From contig NC_015151.1 of assembly GCF_000190315.1 (NCBI RefSeq), forward strand, positions 1,550,001-1,614,000: a stretch of DNA of 64,000 nt, read 5' to 3'. Source of the stretch: Vulcanisaeta moutnovskia 768-28. GTDB lineage: Archaea; Thermoproteota; Thermoprotei; Thermoproteales; Thermocladiaceae. This document shows positions 27,051-35,608 of this stretch, piece after piece; position 1 is the first letter of the stretch, and each line of letters starts with the position of its first letter. Both the position numbers and the translations under genes were made by a program. Below the pieces are notes generated by a model, which saw nothing but the letters and a program-made list of their open reading frames with translations, was not told where the DNA came from and searched no databases.

Positions 27051-28661
27051 ATGCCCATTGACTTCAGGGATTGGTCCTCAGGTGCGATAACGACACTTGA
27101 GATGCGTGTTATAGATAGGAATGCTGCCTACATGGGTGTTGATAGGCACATACTCATGGAAAATGCGGGCAGGTCTGTGGCCACTACGGTTATTGAGAGG
27201 TACCCGAAGGTCCGGAGGATACTTGTTGTTGCTGGATTGGGTGATAATGGTGGTGATGGTATTGTGGCTGCCAAGTACCTGCATTCATGGGGCAGGGAAG
27301 TTAAGGTGGTTCTCCTGGGCCGCATTAGTGATGCTAGGGAGGAGCTTGTTGTGGATAATTTAGGAATTCTTAGGGGACTAAACATAGAGATAATGGAGGC
27401 CCCAACGCCCTATGACTTACTTGCCTACCAAGACATTTTTCATCCATGGGCTGAGGTAATAATCGACGCAATAATAGGGACTGGGATAAAGGGTGTTCTT
27501 AGGGAGCCGCAGGCCACGGCTATTGAGTTAATTAATAAGTCATCGGCGTATAAGGTGGCTGTTGACATACCCAGTGGGTTGGACCCTGACACTGGTGAGG
27601 TTAGGGATATTGCGGTTAAGGCGCACGTCACCGTAACAATGCACAGACCGAAGGTTGGCCTGATTAAGGAGGGCGTTTCCCAGTATGTTGGCGATTTAGT
27701 GATTGCTGATATAGGTATTCCCGAGGAGATAGAGCATATAATTGGCCCTGGAGACTTATACTACCTGGGTTATGCCAGAAAACCTGATTCTAAGAAGGGT
27801 GATAATGGCCGTGTACTATTCATTGGCGGTTCCAGGGAGTTCACCGGCGCCATTTACCTAGCGGCTAAGGCGTCGCTTAGGACTGGTGTTGACTTGTCGA
27901 TAGTCATGGCCCCAAGGGATGTGGCTAGGGATATCAGGGCTCATGATCCAAGCATAATAGCGATACCCCTTGATGGTGACTACCTAATGCTTAATCATGT
28001 GGATCAAATAATGGAGCAGGTCGGTAAGTCCCATGTGATAGCCATCGGCCCTGGGCTTGGGCTTAGGGAGGAGACTATGAAGGCTGTTGTTGAGTTGGTT
28101 TCTAGGGCTGTTGATGTTGGTAAGAAGGTAGTAATTGATGCTGATGCCATTAAGGCGATTGGTGAGTTGAAGAGGCAGGACTTAATCACAAAAAATGTTA
28201 TTGTAACTCCACACGCTGGTGAGTTTAAGTGGTTGACTGGAATAGACGTGACTAAGGAGGGGAATACATGGTCGAGGGCTTTGATGGTGCGTGATGTGGT
28301 TAAGTCTTCATTGAGGGGTGGCATCGTCCTGCTTAAGGGTAATGTTGATGTAATAACTGATGGGCAGAGGTATAAGGTTAATTTCACTGGTAATCCTGGG
28401 ATGACCGTTGGAGGTACTGGGGATGTACTCACTGGTGTTGTTTCGGCATTAATGGTTAAGGTTCAGGATTCACTTGAGGCAGCTGCAATTGGCGCCTTCA
28501 TAACGGGACTTGCAGGTGACTTGGCGGCTAAGGACCTTGGTTATCACATAACACCCACTGATGTTATAGAGAACATACCCAAGGTATTTAGGAGGTTAGT
28601 GAGTGTTGATGAGATCGTTAACTCATCAATTCATCCACAAGCCCTAAGACTGATTGGTTAG
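27051..28661 (+). CDS. nnr: Bifunctional NAD(P)HX epimerase/dehydratase
   Basis: 536 residues with two fused enzymes. The N-terminal YjeF_N epimerase domain (about 1-220) has LMENAGRSVA, VVAGLGDNGGDG and VAVDIPSGLDPDTG. The C-terminal ribokinase-like ADP/ATP-dependent dehydratase domain (about 235-520) has VLFIGGSREFTGAIYLAA, VVIDADAIKAI, NVIVTPHAGEF and GGTGDVLTGVV. Together they repair hydrated NADH and NADPH, a load that rises with heat. It is divergent from hsp20, with TTTTTAAAGG about 20-28 nt before the ATG. Confidence 0.95.
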   Translation: MPIDFRDWSSGAITTLEMRVIDRNAAYMGVDRHILMENAGRSVATTVIERYPKVRRILVVAGLGDNGGDGIVAAKYLHSWGREVKVVLLGRISDAREELVVDNLGILRGLNIEIMEAPTPYDLLAYQDIFHPWAEVIIDAIIGTGIKGVLREPQATAIELINKSSAYKVAVDIPSGLDPDTGEVRDIAVKAHVTVTMHRPKVGLIKEGVSQYVGDLVIADIGIPEEIEHIIGPGDLYYLGYARKPDSKKGDNGRVLFIGGSREFTGAIYLAAKASLRTGVDLSIVMAPRDVARDIRAHDPSIIAIPLDGDYLMLNHVDQIMEQVGKSHVIAIGPGLGLREETMKAVVELVSRAVDVGKKVVIDADAIKAIGELKRQDLITKNVIVTPHAGEFKWLTGIDVTKEGNTWSRALMVRDVVKSSLRGGIVLLKGNVDVITDGQRYKVNFTGNPGMTVGGTGDVLTGVVSALMVKVQDSLEAAAIGAFITGLAGDLAAKDLGYHITPTDVIENIPKVFRRLVSVDEIVNSSIHPQALRLIG

Positions 28662-28666
28662 GCATT

Positions 28667-28729
28667 ACTTATCAGAAGCCTGGAAGCTCATCAATTACTG
28701 ATCAGGGTCCACCATGATCATCACTTGGA
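28667..28729 (-). ncRNA. Box C/D guide sRNA (two 12-nt guides)
   Basis: On the minus strand the order is complete: C box GTGATGA (28724-28718), guide TCATGGTGGACC (28717-28706), D' box CTGA (28705-28702), 8-nt spacer, C' box TGATGA (28693-28688), guide GCTTCCAGGCTT (28687-28676), D box CTGA (28675-28672). Both guides are exactly 12 nt, as usual for archaeal sRNAs that direct 2'-O-methylation through L7Ae, Nop5 and fibrillarin. By the N+5 rule the targets would be the fifth base of GGUCCACCAUGA and of AAGCCUGGAAGC. It sits just after the nnr stop codon on the other strand. Confidence 0.85.
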
Positions 28730-28758
28730 TTTATACTATAATCGTTAAATTATTAAAC

Positions 28759-29034
28759 TTACGCTAATGGTGCATTTACTACCCTTTTACTCCGTGGTGA
28801 ATGTTCACGCTTACCTCTCTCACGGGTTTTCTTAATGTCCAGGGCAATGTCCAATGGGTTGTAGGTTATTGTTACGTTTACAGCATCACCATCGGTGCAA
28901 GCGACAATGTGTATCTTTGGATCATTAATTAGTAGCACTTCACAGTCAAAGTCTAGGTTTCCATAATCACCAGTTAATTGCTTCCTTAGGGCTAACCACA
29001 GCGTTTTTCTTATCACTATTGTTTCCCTTATCAT
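28759..29034 (-). CDS. Small hypothetical protein
   Basis: 91 residues. The first 65 look like a compact alpha/beta domain with alternating strands (CEVLLIND, KIHIVACTDGD, VNVTITYNP), followed by a strongly basic tail (KKTRERGKREHSPRSKR). The basic tail could bind nucleic acid; no family is recognised. It lies between the C/D sRNA and a divergent membrane-protein gene. Confidence 0.5.
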   Translation of the reverse strand: MIRETIVIRKTLWLALRKQLTGDYGNLDFDCEVLLINDPKIHIVACTDGDAVNVTITYNPLDIALDIKKTRERGKREHSPRSKRVVNAPLA

Positions 29035-29197
29035 TCTATTTCAATAATTCAACTCCAGATAAATAAAAGTTTCCCCTCAATTCTTCAAAAACATACTAAG
29101 TAAAGATTAATTTTGTTCTTGATGCAGATTGCGATTAATCCTACGAGACCTGTAATGAGTGAAATGTTTATTCCTAAGGTAACTAGATTTATGTTCA

Positions 29198-29971
29198 ATG
29201 AATAGTAAATTGATTGGTAGGAGGATCCATACAGACACTGGCGCATTATCGCTATTAATAACTAATTACCTATTTTCCTTAATAACCCTATTAATTATCG
29301 AGAAATACCAAGTTAACATCACTAGGTTAACTCTAACGGCAGGCCTTGCCTTATTGAATATCATGAGCCTCGTGAGAGCTCATCTAGGCTTGGCTTCCAG
29401 GAGAGGTTTACGTGATTACTTACTATTCCTAATAAACACAGCCCCATACCTAGTGCTTATTCCGTACCTGGGAATTTGGTTATTGATACCCCTAACACCA
29501 CTTGCATTATTCATGACTGAGGTAGTGCGTAGGAAGGGTAGGTCTGTGGTAACCAATGTTTCTGGAACTGCGCTAATAGCATCGACATACTTGGCGTGGT
29601 ACATCCTCATGGGCGGTGATTTGGTGGCTAAGGTAATAGTGGCGTCGTTAGCATGGATTATTTACCACGCGTTCTCTGCGCTGTACGTGGAGGGTAAGTT
29701 ACCGTTTAGGCAGGGTGTTAAGCCATACCACTCATCACTTCTTTGGTTCATAAGCCTGCCAGCCCTGGCCTACGGACTTTACACCGCTGATGGATTATTG
29801 TCTTTAATTGTGCTTATTGAGCCGACGATTAGGGCGTTTATTGCCGTTAGGGAAGGTAAATTACCGATGAATGATTTGAGGCGTAGTATTAGGAGGATTG
29901 GTATTTGTTTATTAATTGAATCACTGGTCTTAGCTGGTTTAATACTGGTCCTTGTCTATGGATTACCATGA
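29198..29971 (+). CDS. Polytopic membrane protein (possibly YwiC-like)
   Basis: 257 residues with seven to eight predicted membrane segments and an Arg/Lys pattern in the loops that puts the N-terminus in the cytoplasm. A loop with RAHLGLASRRGLRDY and a late REGKLPMNDLRRSIRRIG recall the YwiC-like/UbiA-like membrane proteins, but I cannot confirm the match and no prenyltransferase Asp motif is obvious. It stands alone and ends just before the convergent surface protein, with no gap. Confidence 0.6.
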   Translation: MNSKLIGRRIHTDTGALSLLITNYLFSLITLLIIEKYQVNITRLTLTAGLALLNIMSLVRAHLGLASRRGLRDYLLFLINTAPYLVLIPYLGIWLLIPLTPLALFMTEVVRRKGRSVVTNVSGTALIASTYLAWYILMGGDLVAKVIVASLAWIIYHAFSALYVEGKLPFRQGVKPYHSSLLWFISLPALAYGLYTADGLLSLIVLIEPTIRAFIAVREGKLPMNDLRRSIRRIGICLLIESLVLAGLILVLVYGLP

Positions 29972-30787
29972 TCATCCCTGATAGAGAATCACGCCGGAGT
30001 ACCAATTAAGGGTTGAGCCTGGTGCCTGAATTACTAATTTCCAACATGGGTAATTACTAATACTTGCAGTTATTGTCTCTGAGGTTGTTGATATTGCTGA
30101 GTATACTGGAGTACTTATTTGTGTACCGGGTACTGTGTAGCAGTAAATAGTTACATTACCGCCGGCTGGAATACTTAGGTTTATAAGCAGGGTCTCCACA
30201 AGCGTTAAATTACTGAACATAAATAATGTGTAGGTCTGTTGTATTACCATGTAAGGCGCGCCATACAGTTGATAATACATAACCGTCCTACCTGTTATTT
30301 CATTAAGTAAATTAATGATCTTAGTATTATTACTGGCCACATAATTACTAACATTAGTTATAGCATTATATATCGAATTCCCCACATTATTTATTGTTGA
30401 TGTAACGTTTACTTCAATATTACTTTGGGTCGTTTTAATCGAGTTAATGATTGTTGAGTTTACCCTAGATAATGCGTTAATTACCTTAGTATTACTACGG
30501 TTTACCGCATTTATTATATTTGTCGTATTAACACGTTGATAATAATAAATATTCTCTAGATTCATGATTACCAAACCTAAGTGGTCATATATGCTCCTTG
30601 TGTAATTTAATACCGATCCTATTGTTAGGTTAATCGGTACAAGGTACTGTTGTTGCATTGTGTTTTCCTGAGTCAGTATGTTGCCTGTATTCGTCATTAT
30701 GGGATTAAGATAAATAATTATTGATATTGCTAACAACACAATTACTATCGCTAGCAACACCAGGGTATACCTGGTGTCCCATGCCAT
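29972..30787 (-). CDS. Membrane-anchored extracellular protein with coiled coil
   Basis: 271 residues. One N-terminal signal anchor (about 8-28) is followed by a long helical, heptad-like region (about 70-160) with repeated Asn-Ser/Thr-Ile-Ile units, then a beta-rich C-terminal domain. It has many N-x-S/T sequons, as in glycosylated archaeal surface proteins, and almost no charged residues, which suits an acidic exterior. It is likely an S-layer stalk-like or adhesion component; no family is recognised. Confidence 0.6.
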   Translation of the reverse strand: MAWDTRYTLVLLAIVIVLLAISIIIYLNPIMTNTGNILTQENTMQQQYLVPINLTIGSVLNYTRSIYDHLGLVIMNLENIYYYQRVNTTNIINAVNRSNTKVINALSRVNSTIINSIKTTQSNIEVNVTSTINNVGNSIYNAITNVSNYVASNNTKIINLLNEITGRTVMYYQLYGAPYMVIQQTYTLFMFSNLTLVETLLINLSIPAGGNVTIYCYTVPGTQISTPVYSAISTTSETITASISNYPCWKLVIQAPGSTLNWYSGVILYQG

Positions 30788-30910
30788 ACATTAGATAATT
30801 AATACCTCGAATTTATATGAGTTGCTGAGGGTTAAATGGGTTTACCCAATTGTTATGGTATTGTGACTTATAGAGAAATAGTTATAAGGACATGAGTAGT
30901 AATAGGTCTA

Positions 30911-32791
30911 ATGGGACCGAGCGCATTAGATGAGGTTGATCAAATCCTCCGAAGTAAAATGAGTGATGAAATGTATCGAAGATTAATGAACATAAAGAAT
31001 CCCGAACTCCACAAGTTTATAGCCTGGGCAATAGACCTCTGTAAACCCGACTCCGTGTTTATAAACACGGGTAGTTCCGAGGATTTCGACTACATTAGGA
31101 AGAAGGCCATAGAAATTGGTGAGGAAATGCCACTGAAGATTCCTGGGCATACTGTGCATTTCGATAGTCCCTACGACCAGGCTAGAGCCCGTGAGGACAC
31201 GGCTATATTACTGCCTGGTGGTCAGAAGCTACCGTTTATAAGGACGAAGGATCGTGATGAGGGATTGAAGGAAATGTACTCACTGCTTGACGGAGTAATG
31301 AAGGGTAGGGAGATGCTGGTAGGCTTTTACTCACTTGGACCTAAGGGTTCCCCATTCAGTATATTGGCTGTTCAAATAACGGATTCCTACTACGTAATGC
31401 ATAACGAGAACATACTCTATAGGGCTGCCTACGATGAATTTGTCAAGCAGGGCGAGAGGGCCAGGTTCCTTAGGTTTCTTCATTCTCAGGGAGAATTGAA
31501 TGAAATGAAACAAAGCAAGAACATTAAGCAAAGGAGGATTTACATAGATCTCCCTGGCGAGACCGTATACTCAGTAAATACGCAATACGGCGGTAACAGC
31601 ATTGGTCTCAAGAAACTAGCCCTTAGGCTCACGATAAAGAGGGCAATGGAAGAGGGCTGGCTCAGTGAGCACATGTTCCTAATCGGTGTTGAGGGGCCGA
31701 GGGGTAGGGTCACATACTTCACTGGGGCGTTTCCCTCGTACTCAGGCAAGACATCAACTGCAATGATTGGTAGGTTACTTGGGGATGACCTAGCATTCCT
31801 AAGGAATGTCAATGGTGAGGTCAAGGCAGTCAATCCTGAAGTGGGTGTTTTTGGAATTATTGAGGGTATAAACCCCATTGATGATCCATTAATATACGAG
31901 GTACTAACCAGGCCTAATGAGATAATATTCTCCAATATATTGATTACAGAGAATGGTGAGGTTTACTGGAATGGAATGGGCAAACCAGAGCCTGAGAGGG
32001 GTATTAATTACACGGGTAAGTGGTGGAAGGGTAAGACGGATGAGAAGGGTAATCCAGTACCACCATCACATCCGAATGCCAGGTTCACGGTATCATTAAA
32101 GGCATTTAAGAACCTGGATCCAGCCTATGATGATCCTAATGGTGTTGTCGTTGGTGGAATAATCTTCGGTGGCAGAGACCCCGACACACTGGTGCCTGTC
32201 TTTGAATCCTTTAATTGGGAGCATGGTGTAGTAACGATAGCCGCATCACTTGAGTCGGAGAGGACTGCCGCAGTGATAGGCAAACCCGGCGAGAGAGAGT
32301 TTAACCCAATGGCTAACCTGGACTTTCTGTCTGTGGATCTTGGTGTTTACATATCGAATTACCTAAAGTTTGGTGAGGTGCTTACAAGGCCTCCGAAGAT
32401 ATTCGGCGTTAATTACTTCCTTAGGGATGAACAAGGAAGATTCCTAAATAGTAAGGAGGATAAGAGGGTCTGGCTTCAGTGGATGGAGAGGAGGATCCAT
32501 AATGAGCTTAATGCCATAACGACACCCATAGGCTATATACCGAGGTATGAGGACTTAAGGATATTGTTCAGGGAGGTACTCAATAGGGATTATGGGCTTG
32601 AGGACTATACAAAGCAATTTGCAATAAGGACCACTAAGCTCCTTGAGAAGATAGATAGGATTTGGAAGATATACTCGGAAATACCAACAATACCGAAGAG
32701 GTTCTTTGATGTGCTTGAGGAACAGAAACAAAGATTGCTGGACGCCAGGAGTAAGTATGGTGATGTAATACCACCACAAAAGTTTGAGTGA
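30911..32791 (+). CDS. pck: Phosphoenolpyruvate carboxykinase (GTP)
   Basis: 626 residues, the length of GTP-type PEPCK. The phosphate-binding loop is GAFPSYSGKTSTAM (the family usually has FPSACGKTN). Other family signatures are KKLALRLTIKRAMEEGWLSEH, NPEVGVFGIIEGIN, FGGRDPDTLVPVFESFNWEHGV and NYFLRDEQGRFL. It makes PEP from oxaloacetate for gluconeogenesis. Enolase and pyruvate kinase are encoded in the same window, so the PEP node is covered. It is transcribed alone, 123 nt from the divergent surface protein. Confidence 0.96.
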   Translation: MGPSALDEVDQILRSKMSDEMYRRLMNIKNPELHKFIAWAIDLCKPDSVFINTGSSEDFDYIRKKAIEIGEEMPLKIPGHTVHFDSPYDQARAREDTAILLPGGQKLPFIRTKDRDEGLKEMYSLLDGVMKGREMLVGFYSLGPKGSPFSILAVQITDSYYVMHNENILYRAAYDEFVKQGERARFLRFLHSQGELNEMKQSKNIKQRRIYIDLPGETVYSVNTQYGGNSIGLKKLALRLTIKRAMEEGWLSEHMFLIGVEGPRGRVTYFTGAFPSYSGKTSTAMIGRLLGDDLAFLRNVNGEVKAVNPEVGVFGIIEGINPIDDPLIYEVLTRPNEIIFSNILITENGEVYWNGMGKPEPERGINYTGKWWKGKTDEKGNPVPPSHPNARFTVSLKAFKNLDPAYDDPNGVVVGGIIFGGRDPDTLVPVFESFNWEHGVVTIAASLESERTAAVIGKPGEREFNPMANLDFLSVDLGVYISNYLKFGEVLTRPPKIFGVNYFLRDEQGRFLNSKEDKRVWLQWMERRIHNELNAITTPIGYIPRYEDLRILFREVLNRDYGLEDYTKQFAIRTTKLLEKIDRIWKIYSEIPTIPKRFFDVLEEQKQRLLDARSKYGDVIPPQKFE

Positions 32792-32806
32792 TTATAGGAC
32801 ATTAAT

Positions 32807-33901
32807 TCATTCATTCAAAACCATTAATTTATATCGAGAACCACTAAGATTAGCCGCAGCATTTATTACCTGCAACTCATTCTTTGTGGCCAGTGTTACT
32901 GCACGCCCTCTTCTATCAAGCCTTGCGGTCCTACCTATCCTGTGAATGTAAGTTTCTGGGTTGTTCGGTACATCGAAATTAATTATTAACTCCACATCAA
33001 TTATGTCTAAACCCCTAGAGGCTAAATCCGTAGTTACTAATACGATATTTCCATCCTCATCCCTAAACCTTCTTAATACTCTCTCCCTCATGTACTGTTT
33101 CATGCCGCCATGAAGTAACAACGCATAGTACTCCCGGGACAACTGTCTATGAAGTTTATACGCCCTCTCCCTAGTGTTTGTAAAGACTATGGACTTACCC
33201 GCTAACTCCTTCGTCATAACGCTATATTTCTCACTCCAAAATCCATTAATTAAGTACACAATCTGCTCCACATGTGGTAATTCATACTCGTGACTACCCG
33301 TCCTTAAGAAGACGGGATTTCTCATAATACTACGCAATAACTCATACACCTCCCTGGGCAGTGTCGCAGTGGCAGCATAGGCTTGTTTCCTATTGTGAGC
33401 TAGGCTCGATATTACACGAACATCATCTATAAAACCCATATCCAGCATCCTATCCACCTCATCAATAACGAAGTAATTAACACGACCTAAATCAATGTAA
33501 GACTTCCTCACCAAATCTAGTAATCGACCAGGCGTCGCCACAACAAGAGATGCATCCCTTACAGAGCTTATTTGCTCATCATAAGGCACACCACCATAAA
33601 CAACAGCATGCCTAAACCCAAGGTACTTATTGAAGTAGGTAAATTGTGAAGCAACCTGCAGTGCCAATTCGCGGGTTGGCACGATAACTAGAGATTCCGT
33701 CACCTTACCAACCATGGAATTCATGATAGGCAGTAGGTAGGCTGCAGTCTTACCACTACCTGTTCGAGCCTGCATAGCAATATTAACACCTTTCAAAGCC
33801 CTGGGAATAACCAAACACTGAATCTCTGTAGGTCTCTCAAATCCAAAATCAAAAAGGGCCCTTCTAAGCTCTTCCCTCAGTTCGTTAAATACCCCACTCA
33901 T
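32807..33901 (-). CDS. DEAD-box RNA helicase
   Basis: 364 residues with the two RecA-like domains and nearly no extensions. The motifs are Q (GFERPTEIQ), I (ARTGSGKT), Ia (PTRELALQ), Ib (TPGRLLDL), II (DEVD in place of DEAD), III (ATATL), IV (SIVFTNTRERA), V (TTDLASRGLDI) and VI (HRIGRTARLDR). It unwinds short RNA duplexes with ATP. The DEVD variant should still bind Mg-ATP. It is convergent with PEPCK and borders the accessory island. Confidence 0.95.
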   Translation of the reverse strand: MSGVFNELREELRRALFDFGFERPTEIQCLVIPRALKGVNIAMQARTGSGKTAAYLLPIMNSMVGKVTESLVIVPTRELALQVASQFTYFNKYLGFRHAVVYGGVPYDEQISSVRDASLVVATPGRLLDLVRKSYIDLGRVNYFVIDEVDRMLDMGFIDDVRVISSLAHNRKQAYAATATLPREVYELLRSIMRNPVFLRTGSHEYELPHVEQIVYLINGFWSEKYSVMTKELAGKSIVFTNTRERAYKLHRQLSREYYALLLHGGMKQYMRERVLRRFRDEDGNIVLVTTDLASRGLDIIDVELIINFDVPNNPETYIHRIGRTARLDRRGRAVTLATKNELQVINAAANLSGSRYKLMVLNE

Positions 33902-34019
33902 TCAGCACCGATAAACTGGGTATTAATAAAACGGAGCATAGAAGAATCCACGTATCCTGGAGTAATGCATAATTACGGCGTAAATATAAATATCCGGGTG
34001 TGAATTAATACTGGCGTAA

Positions 34020-34260
34020 ATGGCATCACGATGGTACGCCAGGGCTGAGCGATATAGGGCATTAAGTCAGGACATGCTCAGTAGGGGCTTTTATCCAGAG
34101 TGCCCCGTTTTCCCGCATCCCTGCGATTCAAATCATTGTTCATCCTTCGTCGGGTCTTTGCCCCATCCTCGGGGTGTCATCTTATCACGTGCCCACGGGG
34201 CTGGGGCCGGTGGGTTCATTGCCTTTCGCTCCCACCGCCGGCTTATCAGGGGTGTTTTTT
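34020..34260 (-). ncRNA. GC-rich structured RNA with a TnpB-like 3' tail (omegaRNA-like remnant)
   Basis: This stretch is far richer in G+C than its surroundings and full of inverted repeats: CGGTGGG/CCCACCG, CCCC/GGGG, GGGGC/GCCCC and CTGAGC/GCTCAG. On the minus strand a frame ending at 34185 reads a Pro/Gly-rich tail (TPDKPAVGAKGNEPTGPSP) of the kind that ends many archaeal TnpB proteins, and the structured RNA follows directly. That is the layout of a TnpB guide RNA, which overlaps and extends the tnpB 3' end. The rest of that tnpB is missing. It may be a relic scaffold or a surviving RNA. Another structured RNA class is possible. Confidence 0.42.
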
Positions 34261-34321
34261 GCTAATTTATAAGCTTTTTGTTAGCAAAAGGTTTAAATAA
34301 TAGTTTGGCTAAACCCTCCTA

Positions 34322-34486
34322 ATGGCGAGGGTGTATACGGTCTTTGGTACTGTGATGGTTGACCAGAGGAAGCACGGCTACGAGTACTTGAAGATATGGA
34401 TTGGGAATAAGCCAGTGTTGAAGGAGCTGGTTGGGAAGAGGGTCATTGTGATCGTGGTGGTTCCAGATGAGGAGGTTAGTTCATAG
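34322..34486 (+). CDS. Small protein encoded ahead of, and overlapping, the TnpB-like gene
   Basis: 54 residues, starting at an ATG that has AAGGTTTAAATAA about 20-34 nt upstream, so it has its own promoter. It is predicted mostly beta-strand (VYTVFGTVMVD, YLKIWIG, KRVIVIVVVP), somewhat like an AbrB or OB-type mini-fold. Its last 20 nt overlap the start of the TnpB-like gene, so translation is coupled. The function is not recognised; it could regulate the downstream protein or bind its nucleic acid. Confidence 0.6.
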   Translation: MARVYTVFGTVMVDQRKHGYEYLKIWIGNKPVLKELVGKRVIVIVVVPDEEVSS

Positions 34487-35573
34487 AACCCTTTTGATTA
34501 AGAGACCACTGAGACTCTTCAGCGCCGAGGAGCAGGATGCCTTAGTTAAGGTGCTTAACCGTGTTGATGCTTTAGGTAATTTGTGGGCTAGGGGGTTTGA
34601 GGTCTATCCCGTGGATTTAGACTCAAGGTTTGTTGACAAATTCAACTACTTTAAGAATGAGTTAAAGCTCGTTAACGCAAAGAGGTGGTTGGCTAGGGTT
34701 CACGCAATATTTAATGTCAGTGTGAGGTTCACTAACGAGCGTGATATGGGTCAAGGCGTCTTCATTGACTTGACCAGGAATGCCCTAAGGCTTAGGTGGG
34801 TTATCAAGGGGAGGGCCATTGTTATTCAACTAACCCCCAGCGAGGTGAAGTACATTAAGGAGAGACTTAGCGAGGGTGGCAAGCCTAAACTAGCCAGGGC
34901 CTGGGTCGATGGCGAGAATCTGTACATAGCCATAACTTTCGAACGTGAAGTTGAGCCGATTAAGCCGAGCAACTATAGGCTAGTTATTGATGTGAACTCG
35001 TGGAAGAATGGCATTGTTTGGGCATTAATCAATGGTGGAGTGGGCTCAATGGGTAGGGAGAGACCAGACCTAGGTTACATTGAAATGCTTTACAACCATG
35101 TGACTATGCTTGAGCATAAATACGGCACTTTAAGGAGACTTGGCATGCATAAGTCCCTCTATGGGAAGAGATTGTGGAGGGAGATTAAGGCCACTAGGCG
35201 TAGGCTATACGCCTATATTAGGGACTTCGCGCAGAAGGCGGCCCACAAGTTGGTTATGAAGGCTTTGAAGTACAGGGCTATGGTGGTTATTGATGACGTG
35301 ATTGAGGAGTCCAGAAGGGAGTTAATGGAGGAGAAGCTACCCAATGGGTTGGCCAAGGCCTATGTGCTCTACCTGAGGCGTTTCGTGAAGCTTCTAACGA
35401 ATCAATTAGCCTGGTACGGTATTCCCTACGAGTTCAAACGCCTACCAAGCACAATATGCCCAGTTTGTGGTAATGAACTGACACAATTACCCAATAGGGT
35501 AATGCAATGCCCAAAATGCGGATTCAAAGCAAACAGAGATGAAATACCAATAAAATGGGCACTCCTACATTAA
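34467..35573 (+). CDS. TnpB-like RuvC protein with altered catalytic site
   Basis: 368 residues. The C-terminal half is TnpB-like: RuvC-I LVIDVNSWKNGIVW (about 172-185), the RuvC-II region AMVVIDDVIEES (about 270-281) and a zinc ribbon CPVCG...CPKCG (about 331-352) followed by RuvC-III FKANRDEIPIK. In canonical TnpB, RuvC-II has a catalytic Glu (IVVEDL type) and RuvC-III reads DRDxxA; here the Glu position appears to be Asp and the last motif is changed. No GC-rich guide RNA follows its 3' end. It may be a catalytically weakened or repurposed TnpB. It has no TnpA next to it. Confidence 0.72.
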   Translation: MRRLVHRTLLIKRPLRLFSAEEQDALVKVLNRVDALGNLWARGFEVYPVDLDSRFVDKFNYFKNELKLVNAKRWLARVHAIFNVSVRFTNERDMGQGVFIDLTRNALRLRWVIKGRAIVIQLTPSEVKYIKERLSEGGKPKLARAWVDGENLYIAITFEREVEPIKPSNYRLVIDVNSWKNGIVWALINGGVGSMGRERPDLGYIEMLYNHVTMLEHKYGTLRRLGMHKSLYGKRLWREIKATRRRLYAYIRDFAQKAAHKLVMKALKYRAMVVIDDVIEESRRELMEEKLPNGLAKAYVLYLRRFVKLLTNQLAWYGIPYEFKRLPSTICPVCGNELTQLPNRVMQCPKCGFKANRDEIPIKWALLH

Positions 35574-35608
35574 CATAAGGCTTAAGGCAACCATGAAGCT
35601 AGGCTTTA

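Noticed and set aside
34020-34260. Possible SRP (7S) RNA
   Set aside because: It is GC-rich and folded, but I find no SRP helix 8 core (GGAAGG/GAGCA type) and no long closing helix, and the length is too small.
34020-34300. Plus-strand reading frames of 66-81 codons over the GC-rich block
   Set aside because: They cross strong hairpins, contain many Cys, His and Ser without pattern, and the minus-strand TnpB tail explains the region better.
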